Positions 15,501-28,832 of a stretch of DNA of 64,000 nucleotides are shown here, one piece after another. The stretch lies in assembly GCF_963678635.1 (NCBI RefSeq), contig NC_087071.1, forward strand, positions 434,001 through 498,000. Reading direction: 5' to 3'. Position 1 is the first letter of the stretch. Every line of letters begins with the position of its first letter. This DNA is from Symsagittifera roscoffensis. Its lineage: Eukaryota; Xenacoelomorpha; Acoela; Convolutidae. The notes beneath the pieces were generated by a model that ran no database searches, was not told the DNA's origin, and saw nothing but the letters and a program-made list of their open reading frames with translations. Made by a program: the position numbers and the translations under genes.

Positions 15501-18500
15501 GTTGATTTTTTTCAATCATCGGTTTAGTTGACGGATGATAACACTGCAGTTAAGCATTGTCGGGCACTAATTAAGTGAGTCAAAGGCGATAATTTATGTT
15601 GAGCTTTTTCAATTATCGGTTTAGTTGATGGAGGACTACACTGCAGATAAGCAGTGTGGGGCACTAATTAAATGAAACAAAATCGATATTTTCTGTTGAA
15701 AATTATCAATCATCAGTTTCGTTGATGGAGGATTACACTGCAGGTAAGCAGTTGATATAGGGTTAAACTGCAGTTAAGCATTGACGGGCACTAATTAAGT
15801 GAGTCAAAGGCGATAGTTTCTGTTGATTTTTTTCAATCATCGGTTTAGTTGACGGAGGATAACACTGCAGTTAAGCAGTGTCGGGCACTAATTAAGTGAG
15901 TCAAAGGCGACAGGCGACAATTTCTGTTGAGTTTTGCAATCATCGGTTTAGTTGATGGAGGATTCAACTGCAGTTAAGCAATGTCGGGAACTAATTAAGT
16001 GAGTCAAAGGCGATAATTTCTGTTGAGTTTTTTCAGCCATCGGTTTAGGTGATGGAGGATTAAACTGCAGTTTAACAGTGTCGGGCACTAATTAAGTGAG
16101 TCAAAGGCGACAATTTCTGTTGAGTGTTGCAATGATCGGTTTAGTTGATGGAGGATTCAACTGCAGTTGAGCAGTGTCAGGCACTAATTAAGTGAGTCAA
16201 AGGCGATAGTTTCTGTTGATTTTTTTCAATCATCGGTTTAGTTGACGGAGGATAACACTGCAGTTAAGCAGTGTCGGGCACTAATTAAGTGAGTCAAAGG
16301 CGACAGGCGACAATTTCTGTTGAGTTTTGCAATCATCGGTATAGTTGATGGAGGATTAAACTGCAGTTAAGCAGTGTCGGGCACTAAATAAAAGAGTCAA
16401 AGGCGATAATTTCTTTTGAGTTTTGCAACCATCGGTTTAGTTGATGGGGGATTCAACTGCAGTTAAGCAGTTTCGGGCACTAATTAAGTGAGTCAAAGGC
16501 GACAGGCGACAATTTCTGTTGAGTTTTGCAATCATCGGTTTAGTTGATGGAGGATTCAACTGCAGTTAAGCAATGTCGGGAACTAATTAAGTGAGTCAAA
16601 GGCGATAATTTCTGTTGAGTTTTTTTAGCCATCGGTTTAGGTGATGGAGGATTAAACTGCAGTTTAACAGTGTCGGGCACTAATTAAGTGAGTCAAAGGC
16701 GACAATTTCTGTTGAGTGTTGCAATGATCGGTTTAGTTGATGGAGGATTCAACTGCAGTTGAGCAGTGTCAGGCACTAATTAAGTGAGTCAAAGGCGTTA
16801 ATTTCTGTTGAGTTTTGCAATCATCGGTTTAGTTGATGGAGGATTCAACTGCAGTTAAGCAGTGTCGGGCACTAATTAAGTGAGTCCAAGGCGATAATTT
16901 CTGATGAGTTTTTTCAATCATCAGTTTGGTTGATGGAGGACTACACTGCAGTTAAGCTGTGTCGTAGGATTACACTGCAGTTAAGCAGTTGATATAGGGT
17001 TAAGCTGCAGTTAAGCATTGTCGGGCACTAATTAAGTGAGTCAAAGGCGATAGTTTCTGTTGATTTTTTTCAATCATCGGTTTAGTTGACGGATGATAAC
17101 ACTGCAGTTAAGCATTGTCGGGCACTAATTAAGTGAGTCAAAGGCGATAATTTATGTTGAGCTTTTTCAATTATCGGTTTAGTTGATGGAGGACTACACT
17201 GCAGATAAGCAGTGTGGGGCACTAATTAAATGAAACAAAATCGATATTTTCTGTTGAAAATTATCAATCATCAGTTTCGTTGATGGAGGATTACACTGCA
17301 GGTAAGCAGTTGATATAGGGTTAAACTGCAGTTAAGCATTGTCGGGCACTAATTAAGTGAGTCAAAGGCGATAGTTTCTGTTGATTTTTTTCAATCATCG
17401 GTTTAGTTGACGGAGGATAACACTGCAGTTAAGCAGTGTCGGGCACTAATTAAGTGAGTCAAAGGCGACAGGCGACAATTTCTGTTGAGTTTTGCAATCA
17501 TCGGTTTAGTTGATGGAGGATTCAACTGCAGTTAAGCAATGTCGGGAACTAATTAAGTGAGTCAAAGGCGATAATTTCTGTTGAGTTTTTTCAGCCATCG
17601 GTTTAGGTGATGGAGGATTAAACTGCAGTTTAACAGTGTCGGGCACTAATTAAGTGAGTCAAAGGCGACAATTTCTGTTGAGTGTTGCAATGATCGGTTT
17701 AGTTGATGGAGGATTCAACTGCAGTTGAGCAGTGTCAGGCACTAATTAAGTGAGTCAAAGGCGATAGTTTCTGTTGATTTTTTTCAATCATCGGTTTAGT
17801 TGACGGAGGATAACACTGCAGTTAAGCAGTGTCGGGCACTAATTAAGTGAGTCAAAGGCGACAGGCGACAATTTCTGTTGAGTTTTGCAATCATCGGTAT
17901 AGTTGATGGAGGATTAAACTGCAGTTAAGCAGTGTCGGGCACTAAATAAAAGAGTCAAAGGCGATAATTTCTTTTGAGTTTTGCAACCATCGGTTTAGTT
18001 GATGGGGGATTCAACTGCAGTTAAGCAGTGTCGGGCACTAATTAAGTGAGTCAAAGGCGACAGGCGACAATTTCTGTTGAGTTTTGCAATCATCGGTATA
18101 GTTGATGGAGGATTAAACTGCAGTTAAGCAGTGTCGGTCACTAAATAAAAGAGTCAAAGGCGATAATTTCTTTTGAGTTTTGCAACCATCGGTTTAGTTG
18201 ATGGGGGATTCAACTGCAGTTAAGCAGTGTCGGGCACTAAATAAAAGAGTCAAAGGCGATAATTTCTTTTGAGTTTTGCAACCATCGGTTTAGTTGATGG
18301 AGGATTCAACTGCAGTTAAGCAATGTCGGGAACTAATTAAGTGAGTCAAAGGCGATAATTTCTGTTGAGTTTTTTCAGCCATCGGTTTAGGTGATGGAGG
18401 ATTAAACTGCAGTTTAACAGTGTCCGGCACTAATTAAGTGAGTCAAAGGCGACAATTTCTGTTGAGTGTTGCAATGATCGGTTTAGTTGATGGAGGATTC

Positions 18501-20120
18501 AACTGCAGTTGAGCAGTGTCGGGCACTAATTAAGTGAGTCAAAGGCGACAGGCGACAATTTCTGTTGAGTTTTGCAATCATCGGTTTAGTTGATGGAGGA
18601 TTCAACTGCAGTTAAGCAATGTCGGGAACTAATTAAGTGAGTCAAAGGCGATAATTTCTGTTGAGTTTTTTCAGCCATCGGTTTAGGTGATGGAGGATTA
18701 AACTGCAGTTTAACAGTGTCGGGCACTAATTAAGTGAGTCAAAGGCGACAATTTCTGTTGAGTGTTGCAATGATCGGTTTAGTTGATGGAGGATTCAACT
18801 GCAGTTGAGCAGTGTCAGGCACTAATTAAGTGAGTCAAAGGCGTTAATTTCTGTTGAGTTTTGCAATCATCGGTTTAGTTGATGGAGGATTCAACTGCAG
18901 TTAAGCAGTGTCGGGCACTAATTAAGTGAGTCCAAGGCGATAATTTCTGATGAGTTTTTTCAATCATCAGTTTGGTTGATGGAGGACTACACTGCAGTTA
19001 AGCTGTGTCGTAGGATTACACTGCAGTTAAGCAGTTGATATAGGGTTAAGCTGCAGTTAAGCATTGTCGGGCACTAATTAAGTGAGTCAAAGGCCATAGT
19101 TTCTGTTGATTTTTTTCAATCATCGGTTTAGTTGACGGATGATAACACTGCAGTTAAGCATTGTCGGGCACTAATTAAGTGAGTCAAAGGCGATAATTTT
19201 TGTTGAGCTTTTTCAATTATCGGTTTAGTTGATGGAGGACTACACTGCAGATAAGCAGTGTGGGGCACTAATTAAATGAAACAAAATCGATATTTTCTGT
19301 TGAAAATTATCAATCATCAGTTTCGTTGATGGAGGATTACACTGCAGGTAAGCAGTTGATATAGGGTTAAACTGCAGTTAAGCATTGTCGGGCACTAATT
19401 AAGTGAGTCAAAGGCGATAGTTTCTGTTGATTTTTTTCAATCATCGGTTTAGTTGACGGAGGATAACACTGCAGTTAAGCAGTGTCGGGCACTAATTAAG
19501 TGAGTCAAAGGCGACAGGCGACAATTTCTGTTGAGTTTTGCAATCATCGGTTTAGTTGATGGAGGATTCAACTGCAGTTAAGCAATGTCGGGAACTAATT
19601 AAGTGAGTCAAAGGCGATAATTTCTGTTGAGTTTTTTCAGCCATCGGTTTAGGTGATGGAGGATTAAACTGCAGTTTAACAGTGTCGGGCACTAATTAAG
19701 TGAGTCAAAGGCGACAATTTCTGTTGAGTGTTGCAATGATCGGTTTAGTTGATGGAGGATTCAACTGCAGTTGAGCAGTGTCAGGCACTAATTAAGTGAG
19801 TCAAAGGCGATAGTTTCTGTTGATTTTTTTCAATCATCGGTTTAGTTGACGGAGGATAACACTGCAGTTAAGCAGTGTCGGGCACTAATTAAGTGAGTCA
19901 AAGGCGACAGGCGACAATTTCTGTTGAGTTTTGCAATCATCGGTATAGTTGATGGAGGATTAAACTGCAGTTAAGCAGTGTCGGGCACTAAATAAAAGAG
20001 TCAAAGGCGATAATTTCTTTTGAGTTTTGCAACCATCGGTTTAGTTGATGGGGGATTCAACTGCAGTTAAGCAGTGTCGGGCACTAATTAAGTGAGTCAA
20101 AGGCGACAGGCGACAATTTC
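12505..20120. repeat. Satellite A subfamily with 7 bp insertion (GGCGACAGGCGACAA)
   Basis: About fifteen monomers carry a duplicated 7-mer giving GGCGACAGGCGACAATTT. They occur only between about 12.51 and 20.11 kb (for example near 12513, 14447, 16295, 18058 and 20104). They alternate with blocks containing the TTGACGGATGATAACACTGC and CAGTTTCGTTGATGG variants. The restriction of one mutation to one part of the array shows local homogenisation. Confidence 0.85.
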
Positions 20121-22790
20121 TGTTGAGTTTTGCAATCATCGGTTTAGTTGATGGAGGATTCAACTGCAGTTAAGCAATGTCGGGAACTAATTAAGTGAGT
20201 CAAAGGCGATAATTTCTGTTGAGTTTTTTCAGCCATCGGTTTAGGTGATGGAGGATTAAACTGCAGTTTAACAGTGTCGGGCACTAATTAAGTGAGTCAA
20301 AGGCGACAATTTCTGTTGAGTGTTGCAATGATCGGTTTAGTTGATGGAGGATTCAACTGCAGTTGAGCAGTGTCAGGCACTAATTAAGTGAGTCAAAGGC
20401 GTTAATTTCTGTTGAGTTTTGCAATCATCGGTTTAGTTGATGGAGGATTCAACTGCAGTTAAGCAGTGTCGGGCACTAATTAAGTGAGTCCAAGGCGATA
20501 ATTTCTGATGAGTTTTTTCAATCATCAGTTTGGTTGATGGAGGACTACACTGCAGTTAAGCTGTGTCGTAGGATTACACTGCAGTTAAGCAGTTGATATA
20601 GGGTTAAGCTGCAGTTAAGCATTGTCGGGCACTAATTAAGTGAGTCAAAGGCGATAGTTTCTGTTGATTTTTTTCAATCATCGGTTTAGTTGACGGATGA
20701 TAACACTGCAGTTAAGCATTGTCGGGCACTAATTAAGTGAGTCAAAGGCGATAATTTATGTTGAGCTTTTTCAATTATCGGTTTAGTTGATGGAGGACTA
20801 CACTGCAGATAAGCAGTGTGGGGCACTAATTAAATGAAACAAAATCGATATTTTCTGTTGAAAATTATCAATCATCAGTTTCGTTGATGGAGGATTACAC
20901 TGCAGGTAAGCAGTTGATATAGGGTTAAACTGCAGTTAAGCATTGTCGGGCACTAATTAAGTGAGTCAAAGGCGATAGTTTCTGTTGATTTTTTTCAATC
21001 ATCGGTTTAGTTGACGGAGGATAACACTGCAGTTAAGCAGTGTCGGGCACTAATTAAGTGAGTCCAAGGCGATAATTTCTGATGAGTTTTTTCAATCATC
21101 AGTTTGGTTGATGGAGGACTACACTGCAGTTAAGCTGTGTCGTAGGATTACACTGCAGTTAAGCAGTTGATATAGGGTTAAACTGCAGTTAAGCATTGTC
21201 GGGCACTAATTAAGTGAGTCAAAGGCGATAGTTTCTGTTGATTTTTTTCAATCATCGGTTTAGTTGACGGAGGATAACACTGCAGTTAAGCATTGTCGGG
21301 CACTAATTAAGTGAGTCAAAGGCGATAATTTCTGTTGAGTTTTTTGAATCATCGGTTTAGTTGATGGAGGATTAAACTGCAGTTAAGCAGTGTCGTGCGT
21401 TATTAAGTAAGTCAAAGGCGATAATTTCTGTTGGGTTTTTTCAATCATCAGTTTGCTTGATGGAGGATACATTGCAGTTAAGCTGTGTCGTAGGATTACA
21501 CTGCAGTTAAGCAGTTGATGGAGGGTTAAACTGCAGTTAAGCATTGTCGGGCACTAATTAAGTGAGTCAAAAGCAATAGCTTTTGTTGAGTTTTTCAATC
21601 ATCGGTTTAGTTGACGGAGGATAACACTGCAGTTAAGCAGTTGATGGAGGGTTAAACTGCAGTTAAGCATTGTCGGGCACTAATTAAGTGAGTGAAAGGC
21701 GATAATTTCTGTTGAGTTTTTTCAATCATCGGTTTAGTTGATGGAGGACTACACTGCAGATAAGCAGTGTGGGGCACTAATTAAATGAAACAAAGGCGAT
21801 AATTTCTGTTGAGTTTTGCAATCATCAGTTTGGTTGACGGAGGATTACACTGCAGTTAAGCAGTGTCGGGCACTGACTTCAGTGAGTCAAAGGCGATATT
21901 TTCTGTTGAGTTTTTTGAATCATCGGTTTAGTTGATGGATGATTAAACTGCAGTTAAGCAGTGCCGGGCCTTATTAAGTGAGTCAAAGGCGATAATTTCT
22001 GTTGAGTTTTTTCAATCATCGGTTTAGTTGACGGAGGATAACACTGCAGTTAAGCAGTTGATGGAGGGTTAAACTGCAGTTAAGCATTGTCGGGCAGTAA
22101 CTAAGTGAGTCAAAGGCGACAATTTCTGTTGAGTTTTGCAATCATCGGTTTAGTTGATGGAGGATTCAACTGCAGTTGAACAGTGTCGGGCACTAATTAA
22201 GTGAGTCAAAGGCAATAATTTCTGATGAGTTTTTTCAATCACCAGTTTGGTTGATGGAGGATTACACTGCAGTTAAGCAGTGTCGTAGGATTACACTGCA
22301 GTTAAGCGATTGATGGAGGGTTAAACAGCAGTTAAGCATTGTCGGGTACTAATTAAGTGAGTCAAAGGCGATTTTTTCTTTTGAGTTTTTTCAATCATCG
22401 GTTTGGTTGATGGAGGATTACACTGCAGATAAGCAGTATCGGGCACTAATTAAGTGAGTCAGAGGCGATAATTTCTGTTGAAAATTTTCAATCATCAGTT
22501 TGGTTGTTGGAGGATTAAACTGCAGTTAAGCAGTGTCGGGCACTGACTTCAGTGAGTCAAAGGCGATAATTTCTATTGAGTTTTTTCAATCATCGGTTTA
22601 GTTGATGGAGGATTAAACTGCAGTTAAGCAGTGTCGGGCCTTATTAAGTGAGGCAAAGGCGATAATTTCTGTTGACTTTTTTCAATAGTCAGTTTGATTG
22701 ATGGAGGATTACACTGCAGTTAAGCAGTTTCGGGCACCGATTTTAGTGAGTAAAATGTGGTATATTCTGTTAGGTATTTTCAATCGTCAT

Positions 22791-25700
22791 TTTGATTGAT
22801 ATAGATTGATGCCCTGTTTTAGTTGGGCAGAGTGTCCAATGATGAGTTATGTGATCTACGTGATAATATTATATACTCTGCGTTCTGGTATAGATTGGTG
22901 CCCTGTTTTTGGTGGATAGAGTGTCCTTTGATGAGTTATGTGATATACGTGATGATATAAATTACTCTGCGTACTGGTATAGATTGGAGCCCTGAGTGAG
23001 GTGGGCACAGTGTCCACTGATGAACTATGTAATATACGTGATGATATAGTATACTCTGCGTACTGGTATAGATTTATGAACTGTTTTAGGTGGGCAGAGT
23101 GTCCAGTAATGAGTTATGTGATATACGTGATGTTATAATATTCTCTGCGTACTGGTATAAATTGGTGCCCTGTTTTAGGTGGGCAGAGTTTCCAATAATG
23201 AGTTATGTGATATACGGGATAATATTCAATACTCTGCGTTCTGGTATAGATTGGTGCCCTGTTTTTGGTGGGAAAATTGTCCAGTGATGAGTTATGTGAT
23301 ATACGAGATTATTTAATAAACTCTGCGTTCTGGTATAGATTGGTGCCCTGTTTTAATTGACCAGAGTGTCCTTTGATGAGTTAGATGATATACGTGATGA
23401 TATAAAATATTTGCGTACTGGTATAGATTGGAGCCCTGAGTGAGGTGGGCAGAGTGTCCACTGATGAACTATGTAATATACGTGATGATATAATATACTC
23501 TGCGTACTGGTATATATTTATGACCTGTTTTAGGTGGGCAAAGTGTCCAGTGATGAGTAATATGATTTATTTGATGATATAATATACTCTGCGTTCTGGT
23601 ATAGATTCGTGCCCTGTTTTAGATGGGCAGCGTAGCCAATGATGAGTTTTTGATATACATGATGATATAATATATTCTGCGTTCTCGTATAGATTTGTGG
23701 CCTGTTTTTGTTGAGCAGGTTGTACAGCGATGAATTATGTGATATAATTGATGATATACTATACTCTGCGTACGGTATAAATTGTTTGGTATAGTTTGGT
23801 ATAGTTTGGTATAGTACTGGTATAGTTTGGTGCCCTGGTTTAGGTGGGCAGAGTGTCCAGTGATGAGTTATGTGATTAATGTGATGATATAATATACTCT
23901 GCGTACTGGTAGGTTTGGTGCCCTGGTTTAGGTGGGCAGAGTGTCCACTGATGAGTTTGGTGGTTTATGTGATGATATAATATACTTTGCGTACTGGTAT
24001 ATATTGGTGCCCTGGTTTAGGTGGGCAGAGTGTCCACTGATGTGTTATGTGATATATGTGAAGATATAATATACTTTGCGTACTGGTATAGATTGGAGCC
24101 CTGGTTTAGGTGGGCAGAGTGTCCACTGATGAGTTATGTGATTTATGTGATGATATAATATAGTTTGCGTACTGGTATACATTGGTGCCCTGGTTTAGGT
24201 GGGCAGAGTGTCCACTGATGAGTTATGTGATTTATGTGATGATATAATATACTTTGCGTACTGGTATAGATTGGAGCCCTGGTTTAGGTGGGCAGAGTGT
24301 CCACTGATGAGTTATGTGATATATGTGAAGATATAATATACTTTGCGTACTGGTATAGATTGGAGCCCTGGTTTAGGTGGGCAGAGTGTCCACTGATGAC
24401 TTATGTGATTTATGTGATGATATAATATACTTTGCGTACTGGTATATATTGGTGCCCTGTTTTAGGTGGGCAGAGTGTCCACTGATGAGTTATGTGATTT
24501 ATGTGATGATATAATATACTTTGCGTACTGGTATATATTGGTGCCCTGTTTTAGGTGGGCAGAGTGTCCACTGATGAGTTATGTGATTTATGTGATGGTA
24601 TAATATACTCTGCGTACTGGTATAGAGTGGAGCCCTGGTTTAGGTGGGCAGAGTGTCCACTGATGAGTTATGTGATTTACGTGATGGTATAATATACTCT
24701 GCGTACTGGTATAGAGTGGAGCCCTGGTTTAGGTGGGCAGAGTGTCCACTGATGAGTTATGTGATTTATCTGATGGTATAATATACTCTGCGTACTGGTA
24801 TAGAGTGGAGCCCTGGTTTAGGTGGGCAGAGTGTCCACTGATGAGTTATGTGATTTATGTGATGATATAATATACTTTGCGTACTGGTATATATTGGTGC
24901 CCTGTTTTAGGTGGGCAGAGTGTCCACTGATGAGTTATGTGATTTATGTGATGATATAATATACTTTGCGTACTGGTATATATTGGTGCCCTGTTTTAGG
25001 TGGGCAGAGTGTCCACTGATGAGTTATGTGATTTATGTGATGGTATAATATACTCTGCGTACTGGTATAGAGTGGAGCCCTGGCTTAGGTGGGCAGAGTG
25101 TCCACTGATGAGTTATGTGATTTATCTGATGGTATAATATACTCTGCGTACTGGTATAGAGTGGAGCCCTGGTTTAGGTGGGCAGAGTGTCCACTGATGA
25201 GTTATGTGATTTATCTGATGGTACAATATACTCTGCGTACTGGTATAGAGTGGAGCCCTGGTTTAGGTGGGCAGAGTGTCCACTGATGAGTTATGTGATT
25301 TATGTGATGATATAATATACTTTGCGTACTGGTATATATTGGTGCCCTGTTTTAGGTAAGCAGAGTGTCCACTGATGAGTTATGTGATTTATGTGATGAT
25401 ATAATATACTTTGCGTACTGGTATATATTGGTGCCCTGTTTTAGGTGGGCAGAGTGTCCACTGATGAGTTATGTGATTTATGTGATTGTATAATATACTC
25501 TGCGTACTGGTATAGAGTGGAGCCCTGGTTTAGGTGGGCAGAGTGTCCACTGATGAGTTATGTGATTTATGTGATGGTATAATATACTCTGCGTACTGGT
25601 ATAGAGTGGAGCCCTGGTTTAGGTGGGCAGAGTGTCCACTGATGAGTTATGTGATTTATCTGATGGTATAATATACTCTGCGTACTGGTATAGAGTGGAG

Positions 25701-27335
25701 CCCTGGTTTAGGTGAGCAGAGTGTCCACTGATGAGTTATGTGATTTATGTGATGATATAATATACTTTGCGTACTGGTATATATTGGTGCCCTGTTTTAG
25801 GTGGGCAGAGTGTCCACTGATGAGTTATGTGATTTATGTGATGGTATAATATACTCTGCGTACTGGTATAGAGTGGAGCCCTGGTTTAGGTGGGCAGAGT
25901 GTCCACTGATGAGTTATGTGATTTATGTGATGGTATAATATACTCTGCGTACTGGTATAGAGTGGAGCCCTGGTTTAGGTGGGCAGAGTGTCCACTGATG
26001 AGTTATGTGATTTATCTGATGGTATAATATACTCTGCGTACTGGTATAGAGTGGAGCCCTGGTTTAGGTGGGCAGAGTGTCCACTGATGAGTTATGTGAT
26101 TTATGTGATGATATAATATACTTTGCGTACTGGTATATATTGGTGCCCTGTTTTAGGTGGGCAGAGTGTCCACTGATGAGTTATGTGATTTATGTGATGA
26201 TATAATATACTTTGCGTACTGGTATATATTGGTGCCCTGTTTTAGGTGGGCAGAGTGTCCACTGATGAGTTATGTGATTTATGTGATGGTATAATATACT
26301 CTGCGTACTGGTATAGAGTGGAGCCCTGGTTTAGGTGGGCAGAGTGTCCACTGATGAGTTATGTGATTTATCTGATGGTATAATATACTCTGCGTACTGG
26401 TATAGAGTGGAGCCCTGGTTTAGGTGGGCAGAGTGTCCACTGATGAGTTATGTGATTTATGTGATGATATAATATACTTTGCGTACTGGTATAGATTGGA
26501 GCCCTGGTTTAGGTGGGCAGAGTGTCCACTGATGAGTTATGTGATTTATGTGATGATATAATATACTTTGCGTACTGGTATAGATTGGAGCCCTGGTTTA
26601 GGTGGGCAGAGTGTCCACTGATGAGTTATGTGATTTCTGTGATGATATAATACACTTTGCGTACTGGTATAGATTGGAGCCCTGGTTTAGGTGGGCAGAG
26701 TGTCCACTGATGAGTTATGTGATTTCTGTGATGATATAATATACTTTGCGTACTGGTATAGATTGGAGCCCTGGTTTAGGTGGGCAGAGTGTCCACTGAT
26801 GAGTTATGTGATTTATGTGATGATATAATATACTTTGCGTACTGGTATAGATTGGAGCCCTGGTTTAGGTGGGCAGAGTGTCCACTGATGAGTTATGTGA
26901 TTTATGTGATGATATAATATACTTTGCGTACTGGTATAGATTGGAGCCCTGGTTTAGGTGGGCAGAGTGTCCACTGATGAGTTATGTGATTTCTGTGATG
27001 ATATAATACACTTTGCGTACTGGTATAGATTGGAGCCCTGGTTTAGGTGGGCAGAGTGTCCACTGATGAGTTATGTGATTTATGTGATGATATAATATAC
27101 TTTGCGTACTGGTATAGATTGGAGCCCTGGTTTAGGTGGGCAGAGTGTCCACTGATGAGTTATGTGATTTATGTGATGATATAATATACTTTGCGTACTG
27201 GTATAGATTGGAGCCCTGGTTTAGGTGGGCAGAGTGTCCACTGATGAGTTATGTGATTTCTGTGATGATATAATATACTTTGCGTACTGGTATAGATTGG
27301 AGCCCTGGTTTAGGTGGGCAGAGTGTCCACTGATG
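22791..27335. repeat. Satellite B, 89 bp monomer tandem array
   Basis: About 51 copies of an 89 bp monomer. Landmarks are GCCCTGGTTTAGGTGGGCAG, AGTGTCCACTGATGAGTTAT, GTGATGATATAATATAC and TTTGCGTACTGGTATA. Two main variants, TATTGGTGCCCTGTTTTAGG and GAGTGGAGCCCTGGTTTAGG, alternate in blocks. Copies near satellite A (22.8-23.9 kb) are degenerate. Those at 26.5-27.3 kb are nearly identical to each other. The array ends abruptly at the receptor exon. The 65-residue open frames within it are by-products of repetition, since 89 is not a multiple of three. Confidence 0.96.
23784..23835. repeat. Short internal tandem repeat TTTGGTATAG
   Basis: Within one satellite B monomer the decamer-like unit TTTGGTATAG is repeated about four times in succession, then the normal monomer resumes. 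Probably replication slippage. Confidence 0.8.
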
Positions 27336-27548
27336 TTCCTGAGACAAGTGATGGAGTTGATGTTCTCCATCTGGCCAGGGGGCACCATACCCCCTCCCCC
27401 TCCCCTTCCTGTGGCCCCTGTGCCTCCCCTGTGGCGACTTGTGTAGGAGTAGTGTTCCAAGTGAGCCCTCTCAGCCCCTGCCTCCATCACACTCACTGCC
27501 ACATCCCGCAGCACACTCCCCCCTCTCCTCTCAGTCGGCTCCATCGCT
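27336..27548 (-). CDS. Probable exon of NMDA-type glutamate receptor-like gene (end of amino-terminal domain)
   Basis: A GC-rich block unlike its AT-rich surroundings, open on the minus strand from 27548. Just upstream is a plausible splice acceptor (TTTTGTTCCGTAG). The previous exon (31561-31320) ends in the partial codon AG. Adding the first base here keeps the frame open. The first residues (GGSVLRDVAVSVMEAGAERA) fit the segment that follows the second lobe of the GluN1-type amino-terminal domain, where an Asp-Ala-Val helix is expected. After a Gly-rich stretch the frame runs to a region with Cys (NSITCLRN), and then satellite B begins. No good donor is visible before the satellite. The exon may use a GT at the junction, or may be cut off by the array. 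Alternative: a GC-rich relic of another gene. Confidence 0.5.
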
Positions 27549-28742
27549 CTACGGAACAAAACAACAAAACATTTCCTCTTATATTGGTTGTGATATTGTT
27601 CATTTTTGATCCCATAGTTCGAATGTCATGAAGTTTAGCATTAAAAAACTTTAAAAAAAACCAATTACTGACATGGTGTTTTCACAAGCACCCTCTTGAA
27701 CTCAATTATCACACTACTGAAATTATTAGCTTATATTGGATGGGCGAGGGAGAGGGGGACCCGAGTTGAACATCAGAAAAAAACTCCCCTATTTTATAAG
27801 ATTTCCGCTTTCCTACAACTGTCCTATAAAAGAATTTCTAAGAAGGCAACTTTTACCAAAGTTGTAAAAAAATCCTTAAAAACATTTTTAATGTGTTTCT
27901 ATACCGCAATGACAGATGAAAATCAATTTTGGATTTTTTGAAATTTTATGCATGTAAAACTTTCAGATAGTGGTTATAATGCATGCATTTCGAACAAAAA
28001 AAATCCGGAACAGAATTTTTTTTTCAATAATTCTAGTTATACGTAATTAGCGGTTGAAAACTAAATTGGATATAATAAAAGTCAACTTTGAAGAATCATG
28101 TCAGATAGTTTGGAGGAATAATTTTTAGGCTGCGAGTTTCCGTTTTTGTACTCTGCAATAGCTGAGCATTTTGAAGCTGGTTTCAAGAAATTTTTCAAAA
28201 AATTAACAAAAAAGTGTTTCAAAAAAGTTTTTTTCTTTTCCAGTTTCACCTTCCCTTTCAAAATTACGAATTTAATGTTTGTTCTACGTGTTATTACGGC
28301 TAAATGCGTGATGTTACGCTGTAAAACATGAAGAACAATTCTGTTCACAGTTGTCGATATGTTCACCACGCCAAATTTGCTTGAACTATGACAACGTTAA
28401 ATAAGCTTTTCAAAACTGAATTTGAAAGGGGGGACTGGAAAAGAGACATTTTTTGTCAGGAAAGTCACTATCATACAACTTCAATTTTAAAAAAGTCCCA
28501 ATTTTGTTACATTCTTAAAGCCTAAATTTTTATAAGAAGTTGTAGGATTCTTATAAAAAAAGTTCTTAGATAGCGATTTATGGTCAACCCGTGGACTGTT
28601 GAAAAGCCATGGGAACAAAACCCGTACCGAGAAAATTCTTTTTTTTCCGAACAGGAATACTTTATATCTAATCTAAGTTTTTTTTGGTCAGAAAGTCTTT
28701 GTGAAGTAATTGAATAAAGCAGGAATGATCAGAACTTAGCTA
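27549..28742. other. Intron-like AT-rich DNA, no gene seen
   Basis: A/T-rich sequence with many homopolymer runs. Short open frames on both strands show no recognisable motif, and overlapping frames on opposite strands near 28.1-28.37 kb are open only because of base composition. It would lie in the intron between the two receptor exons. Confidence 0.6.
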
Positions 28743-28803
28743 AACCTAGGCTGGGGAATGAACATTACAGTCGTGTGTGCTAACCGCTAGGCCTCATGAC
28801 CTG
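28743..28803 (-). repeat. tRNA-derived SINE head (degenerate)
   Basis: On the minus strand GGCCTAGCGGTTAGCAC resembles a tRNA D-arm with a pol III A box. About 20 bases further, GTTCATTCCCC resembles a degenerate B box (consensus GGTTCGANTCC). The spacing is shorter than in a true tRNA and no full cloverleaf forms, so a decayed tRNA-derived SINE is more likely than a tRNA gene. Confidence 0.35.
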
Positions 28804-28832
28804 CTAATATTGGATAGTTTCAGCAATATAAT

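Larger units (their letters stand above)
1..22790. repeat. Satellite A, 96 bp monomer tandem array
   Basis: About 235 head-to-tail copies of a monomer that I count as 96 bp. Landmarks in order are GTGAGTCAAAGGCGA, TTTCTGTTGAG, ATCGGTTTAGTTGATGGAGG, AACTGCAGTT and GTCGGGCACTAATTAA. Nearly every monomer carries a PstI site in the palindrome AACTGCAGTT. Monomer variants (GACAATTT versus GATAATTT; GTTTTGCAATCAT, GTTTTTTCAGCCAT or GTGTTGCAATGAT; AATAAAAGAGTC links) recur in fixed orders, so higher-order repeats exist. The left end runs off the window. From about 21.3 kb to the right edge the monomers become more varied and partial. No coding frame is seen. A pericentromeric or other heterochromatic block is likely but not shown. 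Confidence 0.97.

Noticed and set aside
1-22790. CRISPR-like regular repeats
   Set aside because: Repeats are contiguous 96 bp monomers without distinct spacers, in eukaryotic DNA; they are satellite.
23090-25286. Two 65-residue plus-strand ORFs in satellite B
   Set aside because: They follow the repeat and change frame every monomer; composition artefacts.
28743-28803. Functional tRNA gene
   Set aside because: Arms and spacing do not allow a full cloverleaf; a SINE relic fits better.
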